Shown piece by piece: positions 24,310 to 37,689 of a stretch of DNA of 64,000 nt. The first letter of the stretch is position 1, and each line of letters begins with the position of its first letter. The notes beneath the pieces are model-generated. The model was not told the origin of the DNA. It made no database searches and saw nothing but the letters and a program-made list of their open reading frames with translations. Position numbers and translations under genes: made by a program. The stretch is from positions 27,568,552-27,632,551 of the forward strand of contig OX419756.1 of the NCBI GenBank assembly GCA_948567375.1, written 5' to 3'. This stretch comes from Lunularia cruciata. Lineage: Eukaryota > Streptophyta > Marchantiopsida > Lunulariales > Lunulariaceae.

Positions 24310-27300
24310 TGTGAGCTTCTTCCGCTTCTCGACAGATATTAGACAGATCACATCTCTAGCGAGTTCGACTCGTTCTATTGCCTCTTGAACGCTCGAGCCC
24401 ACAGACTGGCAAGACAATCCTCCTTACCAAAACGCACTTTCAGTTCCTTCACTTCACCGCCTGTTTCCTTCTACCCCCGCCCCGATCAAGTTACAGAACA
24501 CAAGGTCATATTCCTCCTTCGCCTGTGATCTTTTCAAGCGAGTCTCTAACCTAACTGTCTCCGTACCTGCTCGATAAGGCCTTGTCCACTTCCAGCGAAC
24601 GTTTGAGCTTCGAGCCACTTTGCAATATAGCATGGGCTTTGTGGCCACTATTTTCGTAACAATCTACTAGAACCTGATATGCTTCCACACCTCCGACCCA
24701 GTTTGCCGCACCGGGGCTCGAACTTTTTCTACAGCACCAAAACCATCAGCTCTGATCACTCTTTCGGATATCAACCCTCTTTCTCTGCAACCGGCAATGT
24801 GACTCCTAACCCTAATATACATCCTCCTCGCAATTCGTCCCCATCAGTCCAAACCTCCCTATTGACCGCGAAATCGGAATCCCACACTCCTGGCAAACCT
24901 CAAACCTCCACATTTACAAAACACACAAAAAGTGCTCCAGCAAGTAAAACCTCGAAGAAACTCCGAGTCCGCACTGTATCGACAGAAAGGGTCGGCTGGA
25001 CTACACTCCACCTGAAACCAAAACATTCCAACTCGGCCAGGTCCACTCCAACAGCTATTTATCTATCTGCACAAGGAGACCACTGACCGGATCCGCCTAC
25101 ATACGTCTACGATCGAATCATATGCATATTCGTCATTCCTTTTGCATCCTCCACTTCGTTCGGGGATCCATCCGACTCCACTACAAAGAACGAAGGCGCC
25201 ATTTCTGTGTAGCGGAATAAGACAGCGAGCCCGGGCTCCCACATCGGCCGTCCATCCATGACGTTTCAGTGCGTGGCGCCATCTAGATGGTCCATATCCT
25301 CCAGCTCTGCCCACCGGTTAACTCGTTGCTCACGCGAACTTGAACTATTACCGCCTAAAATGTGACGATACCTCCCGCCGTCAAACTTACGAACTCCTCC
25401 TCCCTGTGCTAATTGCGCATTCATTCAGTCTCGTGTTCTTCGTGTGGTGATGATCGTCATGCTTCTGAATCCCATCTGTCCTTGTACGGAGGAGGAAGAA
25501 ACGCTTCTTGTTCTTGTATGGAGCAACCTCCACTAGCTCCATGTCCGCTGCCCGACTTGTCTGGGTTAGGTGGGAGAAGCCCATCCAGCTTTAGAGCTTT
25601 GTATATTGGACACGTGCCCTCTAGATGCATAGGGTCCCTCCCTGGGTGGCTTTCTACTGTGCTTTTCAGTATCCCCTCACTGCGGTTGAGATCGAAACTA
25701 CTGTGTTGAGTTAACTGAACTTTCCCATGGACAAAGAATCAGATTTACGGTGTATTTCTAATGCTGGTCAAGTATCCGGCAATCAAGTATCCGGCCATCG
25801 AGTATTTGACCCACTACTGTACCAACGATGTAGTGATGCCTGAGAAGTTCCCACTCGTTATTTGATAATTGATAACAAGAGTTCTCACTAAAGTTTGCTA
25901 GCTCCTCCCAAACTTAGAAGTGTAACAATATATTTATTTATTTATTTATTTATTTACATTGTATTATTGGGAAATAATGGCATTTTATAAGATGTTTCTA
26001 GAACTTATGACATCTTATATGTTAGATCTGAAGTCTAAAAATGATTCAAATATAAATATAAACTTCTCATCACTACAGGAAGTAATCATTTGTTATGTAA
26101 ACTGCATTTACAAATTAGAAGTCAGAAATCATGAGATTTCGTTTGTCTCCCGTAGATATCCCACAATATTCGAACTTGGAAACTAGAATATAATAAATAC
26201 AACCAAGAACTCCCTGCTGTAAAGAAACGAGGAAGGATATGTCTTATTTGTTGTTCTGGACACTTCACCACACATGACAGTTGGTTATGGGTGTCACATT
26301 CCCACGTTGAAAGTCCCTGAGCCGCTTGACCTTCCCTTCCCAGATAGACTGGAGAAGTAAAGTTAAGATCTTGTGTCATTGACAGTCATGTCAGAGACAC
26401 AAACTATTTGGATACATATTTGGTTGTGCAACGTAGAACATAAGAAAATAGCGACAAGAAGTGCAAAGGATTCATCGTCCGCTGCTGGCGATTCCCCGCA
26501 GATATTTGCAAATGGTTCGCAAGTACGGTTGGTTCTATTGCAATCCCCCTCAATACCCCTCTGTGTGGTTGATCCATCTTGCGGCACACACATTCCACTT
26601 CTGCGTGTTGGCTCGCGTAGTTCCACTTCATTTTTTTCGCGAAGCTCTTCTCTTGTTCGCAGCTGTTACTCGGCACTATCATGCTCTCCTGCTTGCTGGG
26701 TGTGCACCTATCACAGAACAGGTTGCTAGTGAATGCATTTGACTTTTGTCTAGATTCGTCTTCGGTTCGTCTATCCTGTATCGATCCCTTTGCTAGATTG
26801 ATTTCACGTGTCTGCATTGTTGACTCATTCACTGTGTAGGTTGCTGTGGATATTGCTTGCCGACACTTTGTGTCACTTTTCGTTTCTCTAAGAGAGACAA
26901 ACATTTGATGTTACCACACCGGCAACGAGTAGTGGGTACTTTGGCCACCCTTTGAGGTACATCGTAAAGGTTTAGTATGAAACGACGCGCTGATATAGTT
27001 GGCTTTCCGAGACAAAGGTTCACTCACGATTCACTTTGCAGGCTCATGAATCACTTTGCGAACTCCACAAAGTGGATCATTTGTGCTTGGTGCCAAATCC
27101 GAATATGCTATTTACGCTCAGTGCTGAATTTTTAGTTTTGTTTGCAGTTTTTTCAAGGGAATTGTAACAAAATTTTGTCGTACGGCCTCATCAACGAACT
27201 AGTTATGAAGGAGATCCTCTCACAACAATGTTTAAGGCCAATTGTCAAAGGCCTCACTCCAATTGCTGTTTCTGTTCCCGGGAAAAGGAGCAACAATGTG

Positions 27301-27605
27301 GTTAAGTATGCACTAGTTCCGTATACCCTAAGCTCTTCACAATTTGAGAAACATGGAAGTCGTTAGTTTGCCTCACCGCTCTGAAGCATCCTCTTTGTCA
27401 GTAGCCTATTCCCAGGACATGAGTAGGCGATGTCGATGTTGTCCTCGGGCGGAACGTTGAGAGGGTTGCTCGCATTTGAAACCTCTCGGGGGAGGAAACG
27501 GTGGTGGGATTGTTTACATTCCACTAAACATTCCCCTTCCCTGTTCTGGATCAGGTCTGGCTCGTGCGCTAGAAAGCCTAAATGAATGATACTACCAATG
27601 CAGTG
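24310..27605. other. Region between FHA2-like and GPP-like genes
   Basis: The FHA2-like promoter lies at the left end. An open frame at 24679-25086 on the + strand (135 codons, Ser/Thr/Pro-rich, divergent from the FHA2-like gene) and one at 26904-26404 on the minus strand (166 codons) show no motif I know; either could be chance. A TTTA-type microsatellite lies at 25931-25956. No other gene is supported. Confidence 0.35.
25931..25956. repeat. (TATT)n microsatellite
   Basis: About six perfect tetranucleotide units in a row. Confidence 0.95.
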
Positions 27606-30600
27606 TCACTCCTGGAAGGCAGGAATTCCCCAGTAGCTGGGATTAAACTCAAGAAGAGAGGAAAGAATTTGATTAGCACCCTGCTGCAGACTTTTGTCCA
27701 AGTTGGGATCTGGGACCATAACCACAGGCCTGCAAGTGATACACACGACTTCCAATCAGTCCTTAGTACTAAAAGCCTATTATACAAGTGATTAAATAGA
27801 TCACGAAGATCGAAGTGGCCTACCTGCAGACTCCCCAAATTTTCAAATGCACCGCTAACCGTGAACACAAACACTTTAGAACTTCTTGCAAGCAAATTTT
27901 GTTGTCAGCATCCATAATTTTCAACTATGGAGAAACCAAACTCTTGCGCTTAATTTGCTTGAATGAGAAATGGGGAGCAGAAGCCGTGCGCTTAGTTGAT
28001 TATACTTACATCTGTGCAGCTATTGCAGCTGCTACACCTGTAGGTGCATCCTCGAAAACAAGCACATTATCTGTTTTCAAATTGGGATCCTGATCCAGAT
28101 CGCAAGATCTAAAAAGTTAGTGTCAATAAGCAATAAGCATACTCTTGATTCTATGGTCCAGTCCTGGCATCCGCCTTTCACAATGGCAGTATAGAACTTA
28201 GCAAATAGCACTGGGCAGCTGACACGATGGCTCGACTTCCACAACTGCAGCTACCACGCTAACATGCATATATGACAGCCAAAACCTCATCTGATTCCAA
28301 ATGTACGATTTCAACATCAAAGACCTAAGAAGCGAGTTGTAGGTGCTGCAATCCTGGTGCAGCACTGTTTGCCCAATGATTGACACATACATTGAGTTAT
28401 GAATTTTCAGCGGTTTCATACTCATGTAAGACTACTCGACAAGGCATGACATTGTGATCTAGGAATGATCGAAACATGGAGTAAGAAACGACTTTGGACA
28501 TTGCACAGAGTTCAGTTCATCATAAGATAAGCGGGGATGCATTGCTTTATTAATAACAAACACACGCCACTAAACAGCTGTAGGGCATGAGTAGAGAAAA
28601 GAAGAGAAAGTTTAGTATAAGATACGCGAAGCGAGAAACTATGAAAGTGAGGCAACTTACTTGAAAACGTTCAAGGGCGGCGAGGAATATATCGGGAGAC
28701 GGTTTACCCTTGACCACTGCCGGATCGTCACCTACCACCACGTGGTGCATGAGCGCGAACAGGTCCCCGTGCTTCGTAGTCTTCAGCTCAAAATGACGTT
28801 TGTGGGAGCTGCATAAGTTTACGCGATGAAGGCATCATTTTGTAATAAGCTTTCCAAGTTTAAGGTTACCTTCACAAAGTCATGACCTCCAAATAGGAAC
28901 TGCAAGACAAATGAGGCGGGCCACGAGATTGCACTTTGCCTCACGGTCAGCATGAAGGCGTTCATAGTTTTCGCGTTATTTGAGAATGTGTGTGTTTTCT
29001 AAACTGCAAATTCAGCACCTTCACACTAGCAACACACAAAATAAATTAAGACTCAGTAAACATCAACGACTTTATTGGATTAGAATAAGACACCTTGTTG
29101 CAATTGCCATGGGCACTCCTTGCGAGTGGAGGTGTTTGATCAGGCGCTCCACACCTAAGTCCACAGTGCTATGCAAATTTAGTAGTGCATGGAACGTCTA
29201 TCCAACAGCATGCTTTGAATCGTTTCTACTGAAGGACGTGACGGCAATGTTCATCAAATGTTGGACGACATTTGCATAGTCAGTAAGCCCGAGACAAGAA
29301 TCGTGGAGATCGTCCATTGCATGTAGGAGTAGTATTCAAGTGCAAAAGTTACACAGAAACTTAATACTAATGCACTCAAAAAGACTTTGATCATGAAACG
29401 ACAGGGAGGAAAGATTCTAAGATCTGTCGTTTACACAGGTTTTCTGCTTCCGGTCAGCGCTGTCATTCTTGTGAGTTCACAGACACATTAAACTCAAGCT
29501 CATTGAAAGTGGCTAATAAGTTCAACGATTGAGGAAATCCATTTCTACTGTCCACATCATAGGCAATGATACATAATAATCAACTACTTTCACCTCGGTT
29601 GTATGTGGACCGAATATGCTAAACCGAAAGATTAGACATATAATGTACACAACCAAGTACAGATTGTGAGGTTTCAAGTCACACTCCCCACAAAAGTTCT
29701 AATGACTACAAGGATGATGATTCAGACAGAGCAAAGAATTGCACGTTTCCATTGCATCTCTACTAGCTATCACCACAAGGTTGAACTACCTGGCATGAGC
29801 TCGCTGTCTGGGAATAACTTGTGCAGCATAGCCTCCCGTTCAGCAATAAAGTCTTCAGGTGTCAGTATCCCTTCAAGACCCAGTTCTGTAACCAGGATCT
29901 GTCCTGCCTCCAGAGCCTTCTTCCCCATCATTTTCGCCTTAAGAGACCACTCGAATTTCTTCCCATATCTCGCAAGAATTTTCTCCTGAACGACAGAGTA
30001 GAACTTCTCCGTGTCTGCAGCAGCAGAAAAGAGTTGGAACCATGTTCCAGATCATCGTGGACTGCTTTACTATTGATCACGACTACTTCGTGTTCATGCA
30101 TGGCACCGACCATACTACTGGCTATATATCCTGCGAAGTCAAAGTTGCATTGATAAAAAAGTACTAAATATGAGCTTCTATCTTCAATACACAGAACTGA
30201 AGTAAATGGAAACCCTGCAACTCAATTGCTGATCTTGAATCCAATGGGCCATGGCTTTATAATCAGAACGCCTCAATGGAAGTCGAGGCTCCAAGTGATC
30301 CCTTGTGAGGGGTGATCTACAGCGAGTCCACGTTGTGGATGAACTGAGTCTGCCCACTATAATTCAGTCTATAGACTGGACTGATTTCTCAAAGGCAAAT
30401 GGATCAACGATCCTCGACAAGTTCTGCCAGGGAAGGAGTCTCTCAGGAAACAGATTCTAGAAATCAGGGTAGACAGACAAGTCAATTGACACAATTAAGT
30501 ACAAATTCAATGGCCAACTTCCAAGTGCTGCATTTTCTTCAACCCCGCAAGATTCAAGAGCCCTCTTGGGGGCATCTTCTGAGAAACCCATTTCAACTAG

Positions 30601-31689
30601 CATCGCCACCTTATCCTTTATCCCTAGAGATTCCCTTCGGGCAAAAGTCCCCGTCCAATATCGAGCTGTTTCAACAAAAGTTGTATGACTTTGCAAGTAT
30701 TGCTGTGTCACGACGGCATCCTGCGGATCGTCAGGGAGTCGATACCATCCGGATACTCGCTCCAAACCTCGATGAAAAGCGCCTGGAGGGAAAGCAGCGC
30801 TGTTTGCTGGAATCCATTGATCCCTAAGAATGCCTAGACAAATTGCTCCATTTTGGCTACTCACGGTAGGTGCCAAACTTTACTTATGAACTGCATTTTC
30901 GGATGCTCAAAAGGATAAGCAGAAGGTGGATATCCAACGATAAAATCCCTCCTTCATGTGGTGTCCCAACAGGGCCCGTGATGGTACCACGCATCCGAGC
31001 GAGGTCAGCCTCGCAATTAGCAATTCTCACTCCTGAGGAGGCTCTTATCTCTCTCAATCTCCAGCTCCTTCTACGGTGGTGACGCATCGAAAATTGTCAC
31101 AAGAAACCCAACGGTAGCCCCGCGGTTTCTCCCCTCACTGGAAAGACGAAAGGGAGACACAGCTATAGCCGGGATACAACTCTCGTTGCATTGCAGATAA
31201 ACGGAAGCAGACGGGCCCCAAACATGCAGGAAAGGATGTATGGACACAATATTAATGTTGACTCTGAACACGTCTCTCCTACGGCAGCAGAAGCGAGAGT
31301 AGGAATAGTCAGTTGCAACCTGGAATTAATGTCCAGTGCCGTCAGCCCCTGTTTCCAACAAGTTCAATTGAGATGCTAAAGGCTTCCACCGCAAAGAATT
31401 TGCCGGCATACTTGAACAACTTTCCTATAGGAGAAAATTACATACTCTCTCATGTCGATTAGGATGTAGCATTGCGAAGACCACTGGAATGCGATTGTGG
31501 AACAAAAGAAAATCTTAGATTCGGATAGGACAAATGGGTCAGTAAGCCCAAGTGCTTTCTCGATGTCAATGACGAAACGATAGAAAAGAACTAAGGGGAG
31601 TTAGATGTAGAACCTAGGAGAAGTCCATCCATATCGAATATAACGTGTGTGATTGAGCGCCCGCTGTCATTGCTATCATGCCCACTCAT
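27606..31689 (-). CDS. GPP: HAD-family glycerol-3-phosphatase (GPP-like)
   Basis: Haloacid-dehalogenase phosphatase of the plant GPP group, which removes phosphate from glycerol-3-phosphate and related small substrates in the cytosol or plastid. Six exons: 31689-31614, 30014-29790, 29154-29094, 28808-28661, 28089-28010 and 27729-27606, all GT..AG, in phase throughout, giving 237 residues, close to the 240 of Arabidopsis GPP2. HAD motif I is FDMDGLLLDTE with the nucleophile and acid Asp split by intron 1; motif II is IATSS; motif III Lys is in KGKPSPD; motif IV is VFEDAPTG. The cap reads EWSLKAKMMGKK. The N terminus (MSGHDSNDSGRS) has no clear transit peptide, so a cytosolic enzyme is likely. 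Intron 1 is about 1.6 kb and contains an E2 pseudogene on the same strand. A close HAD relative acting on another phosphate ester is the alternative. Confidence 0.94.
30490..31100 (-). pseudogene. UBC27: Intronless, frameshifted UBC27-like ubiquitin-conjugating enzyme copy
   Basis: UBC27 is a plant E2 with a C-terminal UBA domain. Here its whole length is readable without introns but in changing frames: ELEIERDK, then SSGVRIANCEADLARMRG and TGPVGTPHEGGI, then PPSAYPFEHPKMQFISKVW, then TVSSQNGAICLGILRDQW with the active-site Cys codon at 30840-30838, then TALLSLQALF, then DDPQDAVVTQQYL, TARYWTGTFARR and the UBA segment LVEMGFSEDAPKRALESC. At least four frame changes separate the pieces, so no intact E2 can be made. 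Because contiguous protein pieces meet with no intron remnants, I infer a reverse-transcribed copy. It lies within GPP intron 1 in the same orientation. No poly-A tract or target duplication was seen at its ends. Confidence 0.85.
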
Positions 31690-33236
31690 ACTTCCTATAT
31701 CCTTCCCCTGCAGCTCAATTCCTGTCGCCAATCTCCAACCTCTTCAGGATACTCAGGAGAAAATGTGTTCGCTGCTCACCAACTCCGTCGTACAATGTAG
31801 AGGGCAAGGCACTACCAACCGAGCTCATCATTCAGTTACTAGCATTCCTTGTCATTGAGTTCCTTCCAGGTAGCATCACGTTACCACTGTTTCTCCTCAC
31901 CACATTCAAAGCAAAGAAAGTTAGTCCACTAGTCGTCACTGAACCCTTCCATCAACTTGATTTCTCACTTCCTTAAGTTTTAGTTCGAAGATATTGAACC
32001 TGGGTCCGTATCGATGAGGAAAATTGAGTCAAATTTTCCAAGTCAGTGCGAAGTAGCATGTATTTTATTGGCCACACTTTGATATGTTGGGGGTCAAAAG
32101 TATCTACAGATGTTTTGACGTGCAGCATGACATAGCATGGTATAGTTGTCGCTTTCCAGAAATATGGCTATCGGAGAAAGGACCCTTTGAGTAAGAATAG
32201 AACTTGTCATATCCTTATGGACAATATATGCCTCAAGAATTCAGAGACCTATTGACAATGTTCATAGATTAACTAACTCGACAAGAATGCGACTAGATTG
32301 AGTTTTCATTAACCTATAGTATGAAATGCTACAGCAGCATATTACATCAGTTAGGCAAGTAGGTTCTGGCCCCTCCCTAAATTCTCTTGCAGTCCTATGA
32401 GATACTTTTCATCTTGAGACCTAGCTTATGGTTAGAATGCGCAGGACCAGAATATATCCAATGTTTGTCTGGAATCAAGAAAGAAAGTGGGCTATGTCCT
32501 CTTGTTATGAAGAGAACTTCCCTCTGAGTGCAGGTGAAGTTGCCTTCAACACAGTACAAAAGAGAGAATGCTGAGGAAAGAAAGAGTGTGGCCTGTACGT
32601 ATGTGACTTTGCCATTCTTGTGTCAAGTGATTGTAGTGACTTTGCCCTTCTTGTGTTCATAACCTTGGTCCGTAAGTTGTAACGAGGTCATGGTCTGTCC
32701 GGTGTTTAACCGGACTGCCTCCGGCCAAGAAATAAACTCCTTCCATCTGTTTGCGGCTTAAACCCCCAGTCATGCCGCAAACTTGGCCTAGGGTTCACAG
32801 TCCGCATTTCTTTCTGGGATCGGTCACCAGACGCACCTCATTAGGTCCATGGAAGCAACTGAAATCAATAGTGGCGTGCTTGATGCGAACGGACGTAAGC
32901 TACTCATGAAAACTACTGGAAAGAAAAGCACCGGCGGGGTTACTATCCGCTAGTGAATTCCTACTGCCGACAAGTCCACAGAGCCGGAACAGTCGCTCGC
33001 ACCGAAGGTAGTACGACAAGCGAGGGGACTAGATTCTCAAACTTCTTACTATCAGCAGTGGGTTTCAAAGATTATTTAGTAGTAAAAGAGCACCCTTGGA
33101 AACAGTCTGCTCCTGGAAATCACATTGATTTCGTCACAAGTCGTAGCATACATAAGCATTGGCATAGAATCGGTCAAATTGCCTGAAATAATTTGCAGAG
33201 AACTTTGTTTCAGCAAGCCGGTTTACGAGCTCAGCC
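31690..33236. other. Divergent intergenic region (GPP-like and THO6 promoters)
   Basis: No gene recognised. A short direct repeat containing GTGACTTTGCC and TTCTTGTG lies at about 32600-32660, followed by two perfect hairpins (32697-32715 and 32749-32782). Confidence 0.45.
32697..32782. repeat. Two adjacent perfect inverted repeats
   Basis: GTCCGGT (32697-32703) pairs with ACCGGAC (32709-32715) over a 5-nt loop, and GTTTGCGGC (32749-32757) pairs with GCCGCAAAC (32774-32782) over a 16-nt loop. The function is unknown. Confidence 0.85.
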
Positions 33237-36200
33237 ATGGTTGGAGCAGAATCGAAGCTCGGTGATTGCCGAGATTGGAAAGAAGGAGAGTACAAGGCCT
33301 CCTTAGCAGCAGAACGAGTTGCCAAATCCCGAACTGTGTTTTCCACAATTTTCACTCCATCTGAAACTTCTTCTCCGGATATGGTGGCCACGGCTACCAA
33401 CGATGGTCGAGTTGCAATATACTCTATCAAGCCTCCTGATCGTTCTCAAGTACTGACGTCAACTTTTTCGTTCACGTCTCGTTTAGTATATAAGTGCTGC
33501 TGGATCTTTAGAAATGTGGTTGCCAAATACCTGAAAGGTGTGTGCCTCATTGCGCTTAATCATATCGGCAGATATAGTTCTCTTGCTGTCAAATGCATTC
33601 AGTAGCTTGGGCATGGAACTGTTGATTGTGAGCAGTGTCAAGATGCAGGAGACAACCTTACCTAGTGTTGGGAGAGAGGCAATTAGAGAGGGAAAAGCCT
33701 GTAATTTGTCGCAAATGGCCCAGTTAAATTCTCAGCTCTTCAGAACTACGTGAAAACTAGGAAGTAGCCACAAGGAGATTAGAATCCAGTGCACAAAGCG
33801 TCACGGCAAGGTTGATTAATGCGCTGATCGTGAAGTTGGTTTATTGAGGTATCTAGATGTGTGTTTTTATTGCGAGTAATTTCGTAGAGAGCGGCAGAGG
33901 GTCTCCGAGTCTTCTGTGAATACGTTCCAGTATTGAAGCTCTAATTCCCTTCATACATGACTTCTGAAATGAATTCTTGATGCTATTTTCTACTTGCAGC
34001 TAAAAAAAGTGGACGAGAATGACCTTCAATGGTAATGGCAATTTCTTGGATACAGTGCTTGACTTGCGTGCTGTGAGATGAATGTACGGAAGCTTCCCCT
34101 CTGGGTTTTAATACTCGCTCTATATTTCTAGAACGCAATAGATTGGTCTTCTGACAGGATTAAAATGCCCCACGTGTTAAACTTTTGCTCTAATTCAACT
34201 TTGAAACATGATGGTGACAGTCCAGCAACGGAGGAACCATTGATTAATTTGGGCAGACATGATGGACCTGCCTACGATCTGCTATTATATGCAGATGAAG
34301 ACAATACATTGCTTCTGAGGTGTGTTTTAGGCCCCTTAACCAACCCATCACTGTACCTTGAGGTTCTTACACCAGTTCACATTCTGACAAGTGATAAAGC
34401 TCATACACACCATTTCTGCTAATTTTTCTGGCGTTCAAATCGGTCGGACCACTGTGTTTTGACTATCATCTCCACAGTTGTGGTGATGACGGTCGCATAC
34501 AAGTATGGGACTGGGGACAAGTTTTGGAGAGTATACGAGCTGGAGAAAAATCTGGTATGTGAGCTGAATCAGTCACTGTTTTGTCGGCTCTTGCACGCAT
34601 CTCTTTTGGTTTGATGTGAAGGCCAGCGAAGCTTTTCATCATAAAAACAAAAAGGATCAAATGTTCATGTACAGTAGATGAATACTAGCATTACATCCGT
34701 AAGTTATGTACTGAGAAATGACCACCCCTGTTTGTTTCTAACTCGCAGAAAAACCGTTCATGGATATCAAGAATCCACAACAAAAGTAAGCTGGCCGTCA
34801 CGCAATACCATGTGCACTTTGCTGAAGTTTGCTATGTCTGCTAGGTTTATGATAGCGTTGGTATCTTTCATCACTTCGAACTACCTTGTTGTATCTGTGT
34901 ATGCGTACGTTCAATGTTGGTCGAGTCTGGCTATCAGGTTTCCCAGCAATCGCTTTTAAAGTCCTCAGACTTTGGAATTTCCTAGCAGCTTGGTAGAAAG
35001 TTCTACTTTTGCGGTATAAGAATCATATATGTTTCTACATGCGACTCTTCGGGCGATCTTACAGGGGCCCCCGAAGTGCTCTCTCACCTATACCAGAGAC
35101 CAACGCTCTTGCTGCCGATGCACATGTGAGTGGGCTTTCAACATTTATATGGCACGATTAAATGACTTCTCAGGGTTTGTGAACGCGTGTGAATGTGACC
35201 TGTATTGTCGGAATAGAGAATGCTACTTGGGTTGGTATAATTTATACACATTGGATTTACTTGCAGGCCAAGCGTATATTTTCAGCCGCTGGTGACGGAT
35301 GTGCATATGAATGGGATATGGTAGGTACAAGCACTATGTTTAATCTTCACTCCACATTTCTTTGAATCAAGGATACTTCAAGAGCTGATTGCCATGGGCT
35401 CATTTGTATTTCTTTTCCCCTCAAACGCTATGTACCGTCATTGTTTGTGTCAGTCTTAATATGACTTCGTGGGACAAGGCGGTCATTATTCCTCTCACTT
35501 TCTCTTATGCACTTTCAAAGTAAGCTAATCAGGATCCTCCATATTCAGGAAACTGGAAAATCAGTGATGGTTTACGATGGACACACAGATTACTTACATT
35601 GCATCACTTCCAGAGCATCTCAGAAACAGGTACATTTGTTTTCAGGAGAGTCTCTGTAATCGAACTTGGATGCGAACGGTGAATGCAAGTTGATGATCTG
35701 TGAAATTGAATTCTGCTCTTAGCTGTAGATCATGAAGTTGTGATGTAGTGCTTCAAGGTGGTGAAGTTCATGATGACAGCTTTCTTTTTAGTCTCATCCT
35801 TGTTCAAATTGTACGGCTCTCTTAATTTCTACATGGGTTTTGAAAGATTTCTTTTGTCTTATTTTAATCCATTTTGATTTCAGGTTATTACAGGTTCTGA
35901 AGATGGAACTACCGTTATATGGGGTAGGTTGTCAACACTCTTTATGGAAACGGAACTTATTTATAGATCGCTTACAACACTTAGAGAAAGCTTAGAAAAA
36001 GCCTGACTTATATCGACTCTTGCTTCGTGTATACGTGGTAAAAACCCCGTGTTCTAGCGAAGGGTTCCATATTCATACCCTCAATATATTTGCTATGAAG
36101 ATTTTTACTACGTTACTTTCGAGTTTCAGAGTTAACTCCGGTCAGACGTGGGGTATGGAACCGGCTTGTTTTCAACGGGCCCTGTACTCTACTACTCAAT

Positions 36201-37689
36201 ATATTTGTTTGTTTGGACCTTCCTACTCGCTCGATGGTCCTTCTCTGCTTTCAATTTCAGATGCTTATCTGTTGTCTCTGTGTTCTTCTTCCATGATTTA
36301 TGCTAGTTCATTGCAGGTGCTACTTATGAAATGTATGAATTTCGTTCTTGCTTCAGCTTATTTTACTCATGTTAGATTCACTTCAATTCAATTTGCTAGA
36401 TTCATTTCAATTTTATTTGCATAAGGTCATGCATGAATTTCATATGCATGTTCTCGGTTGCATACTTAGTGGGTTCTGGATCCCCCATCCATAGAACCGC
36501 TTCTGCTGCCATTTCACAAGTATATTTGTTTGTATGTACTCACGATTGGCACTGCTGCCAGATTGCAGATCGGGGGATCGTGTTGCTCTGCTTGACCCTT
36601 ATAAAGCTTCCAAAGTGTCGAGTCGTGGTAAGGAGAAATCACCGTGGGTTAGCTGCATGGCCTTGGATTCAAGTGAAAACTGGCTGGTAAGCACATTTCT
36701 TCTGATGGTTCCCTTCTTCACAGTTTTATCACTTGGAGCTGTAGTTGCAAACATGTTTCATGGCGATCCGCAGTTGCAGTGTCTGTTATTCAGTGCAACT
36801 TCAGGATAGAGCGACAAAATGGTGAGGATTTACCAGAAGTGATCTGTTCTATTAAAACAAGGTTTGTGGCAATGGAGGACGCTGCGTCACTCTATGGAGC
36901 CTGCCTGGTCTGGATCCCGTGACTCGAATTGCAACCTTTGCTGCTCCCCAAGCAGTTACAATCACGGAAGATCAGGTTATTATTTTCTCATCATGCTGAT
37001 TGAGTAGCTGCTTTTGTCCACCGTGGAGCTTCTTAGTTGCGAAGTCCATCTATGATATTTTAGCGCTCTAGGCTTTTTGCACCTGTTGTAGTGTGAACTC
37101 AGTGCACCAAGACTAAAGCTGGTCTTTTCTCCTTTGATTATCTTAATACCAAGCATAGAGTTTGTTGGTCATACAACTTGAAGAGACCACCAATTATCTT
37201 CCGCCTTTACTTCCGGTGCTAACAAACTTACTTTTTGCGTTGACCGTGAAAGGAGCATGAAAAGAGGTCCGTGATAATTGAGTTGTCCAGTATGTCTCGT
37301 ATTCCAGTGCTGAAAAGAATCAGTTGTACGAAGTAAAGCTGATGTAATCTTGCAGATCGTCACCGTCGGAGCTCAGCCACACCTTTCGCGTTGGAGTTTT
37401 GGCGGCAACCTCCTCTCACAAATGAAGATTGCTCCACCTTCGGCCTTTTCAGTGTCGGTTCATCCGTCAGGGGTAGGTTCACTCTTGTACAGTGACGATT
37501 CACTAATTGGAGATAGAACTTCACGATGTTGTTATCTGTCTGAATCACTTTTTCGCTGTCACAATTATGTTGAATCCACTTGGCTGTCTGGAACTCTGTC
37601 AGACAACTGCAGTTGCAGGTTACGGAGGCCTAGTTGATATTATAACCGAGTTTGGGAGTCATCTTTCTTCATTTCGCTGCAAGCTATAA
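33237..37689 (+). CDS. THO6: THO complex subunit 6, WD40 protein
   Basis: THO6 (DWA1 in Arabidopsis) is a WD40 propeller in the THO/TREX complex, which links transcription to mRNA processing and export in the nucleus, and in Arabidopsis also serves a CUL4-DDB1 ligase. Thirteen exons: 33237-33449, 34000-34031, 34221-34319, 34478-34554, 34749-34785, 35065-35125, 35267-35320, 35549-35629, 35884-35923, 36562-36686, 36862-36975, 37356-37472 and 37603-37689. All have GT..AG ends and phases match, giving 378 residues (Arabidopsis 367). Recognisable segments are RTVFSTIF, the propeller blades with SCGDDGRIQVWDW, AAGDGCAYEWDM, YDGHTDYLHCIT and ITGSEDGTTVIW, then VTLWSLPG, TVGAQPHL and the family ending GYGGLVDIITEFGSHLSSF. 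Exon 2 is only 32 nt. The start ATG sits directly before a plausible N terminus, with no upstream alternative. Confidence 0.95.

Noticed and set aside
24679-25086. 135-codon Ser/Thr/Pro-rich open frame divergent from the FHA2-like gene
   Set aside because: No domain or motif, composition like noncoding promoter sequence, and no downstream exon found; left as unsupported.
26404-26904. 166-codon minus-strand open frame with several Cys
   Set aside because: No recognisable zinc pattern or family, and the opposite strand is also open over most of it.
30399-30827. 142-codon + strand open frame
   Set aside because: Antisense to the UBC27-like pseudogene; no motif of its own.
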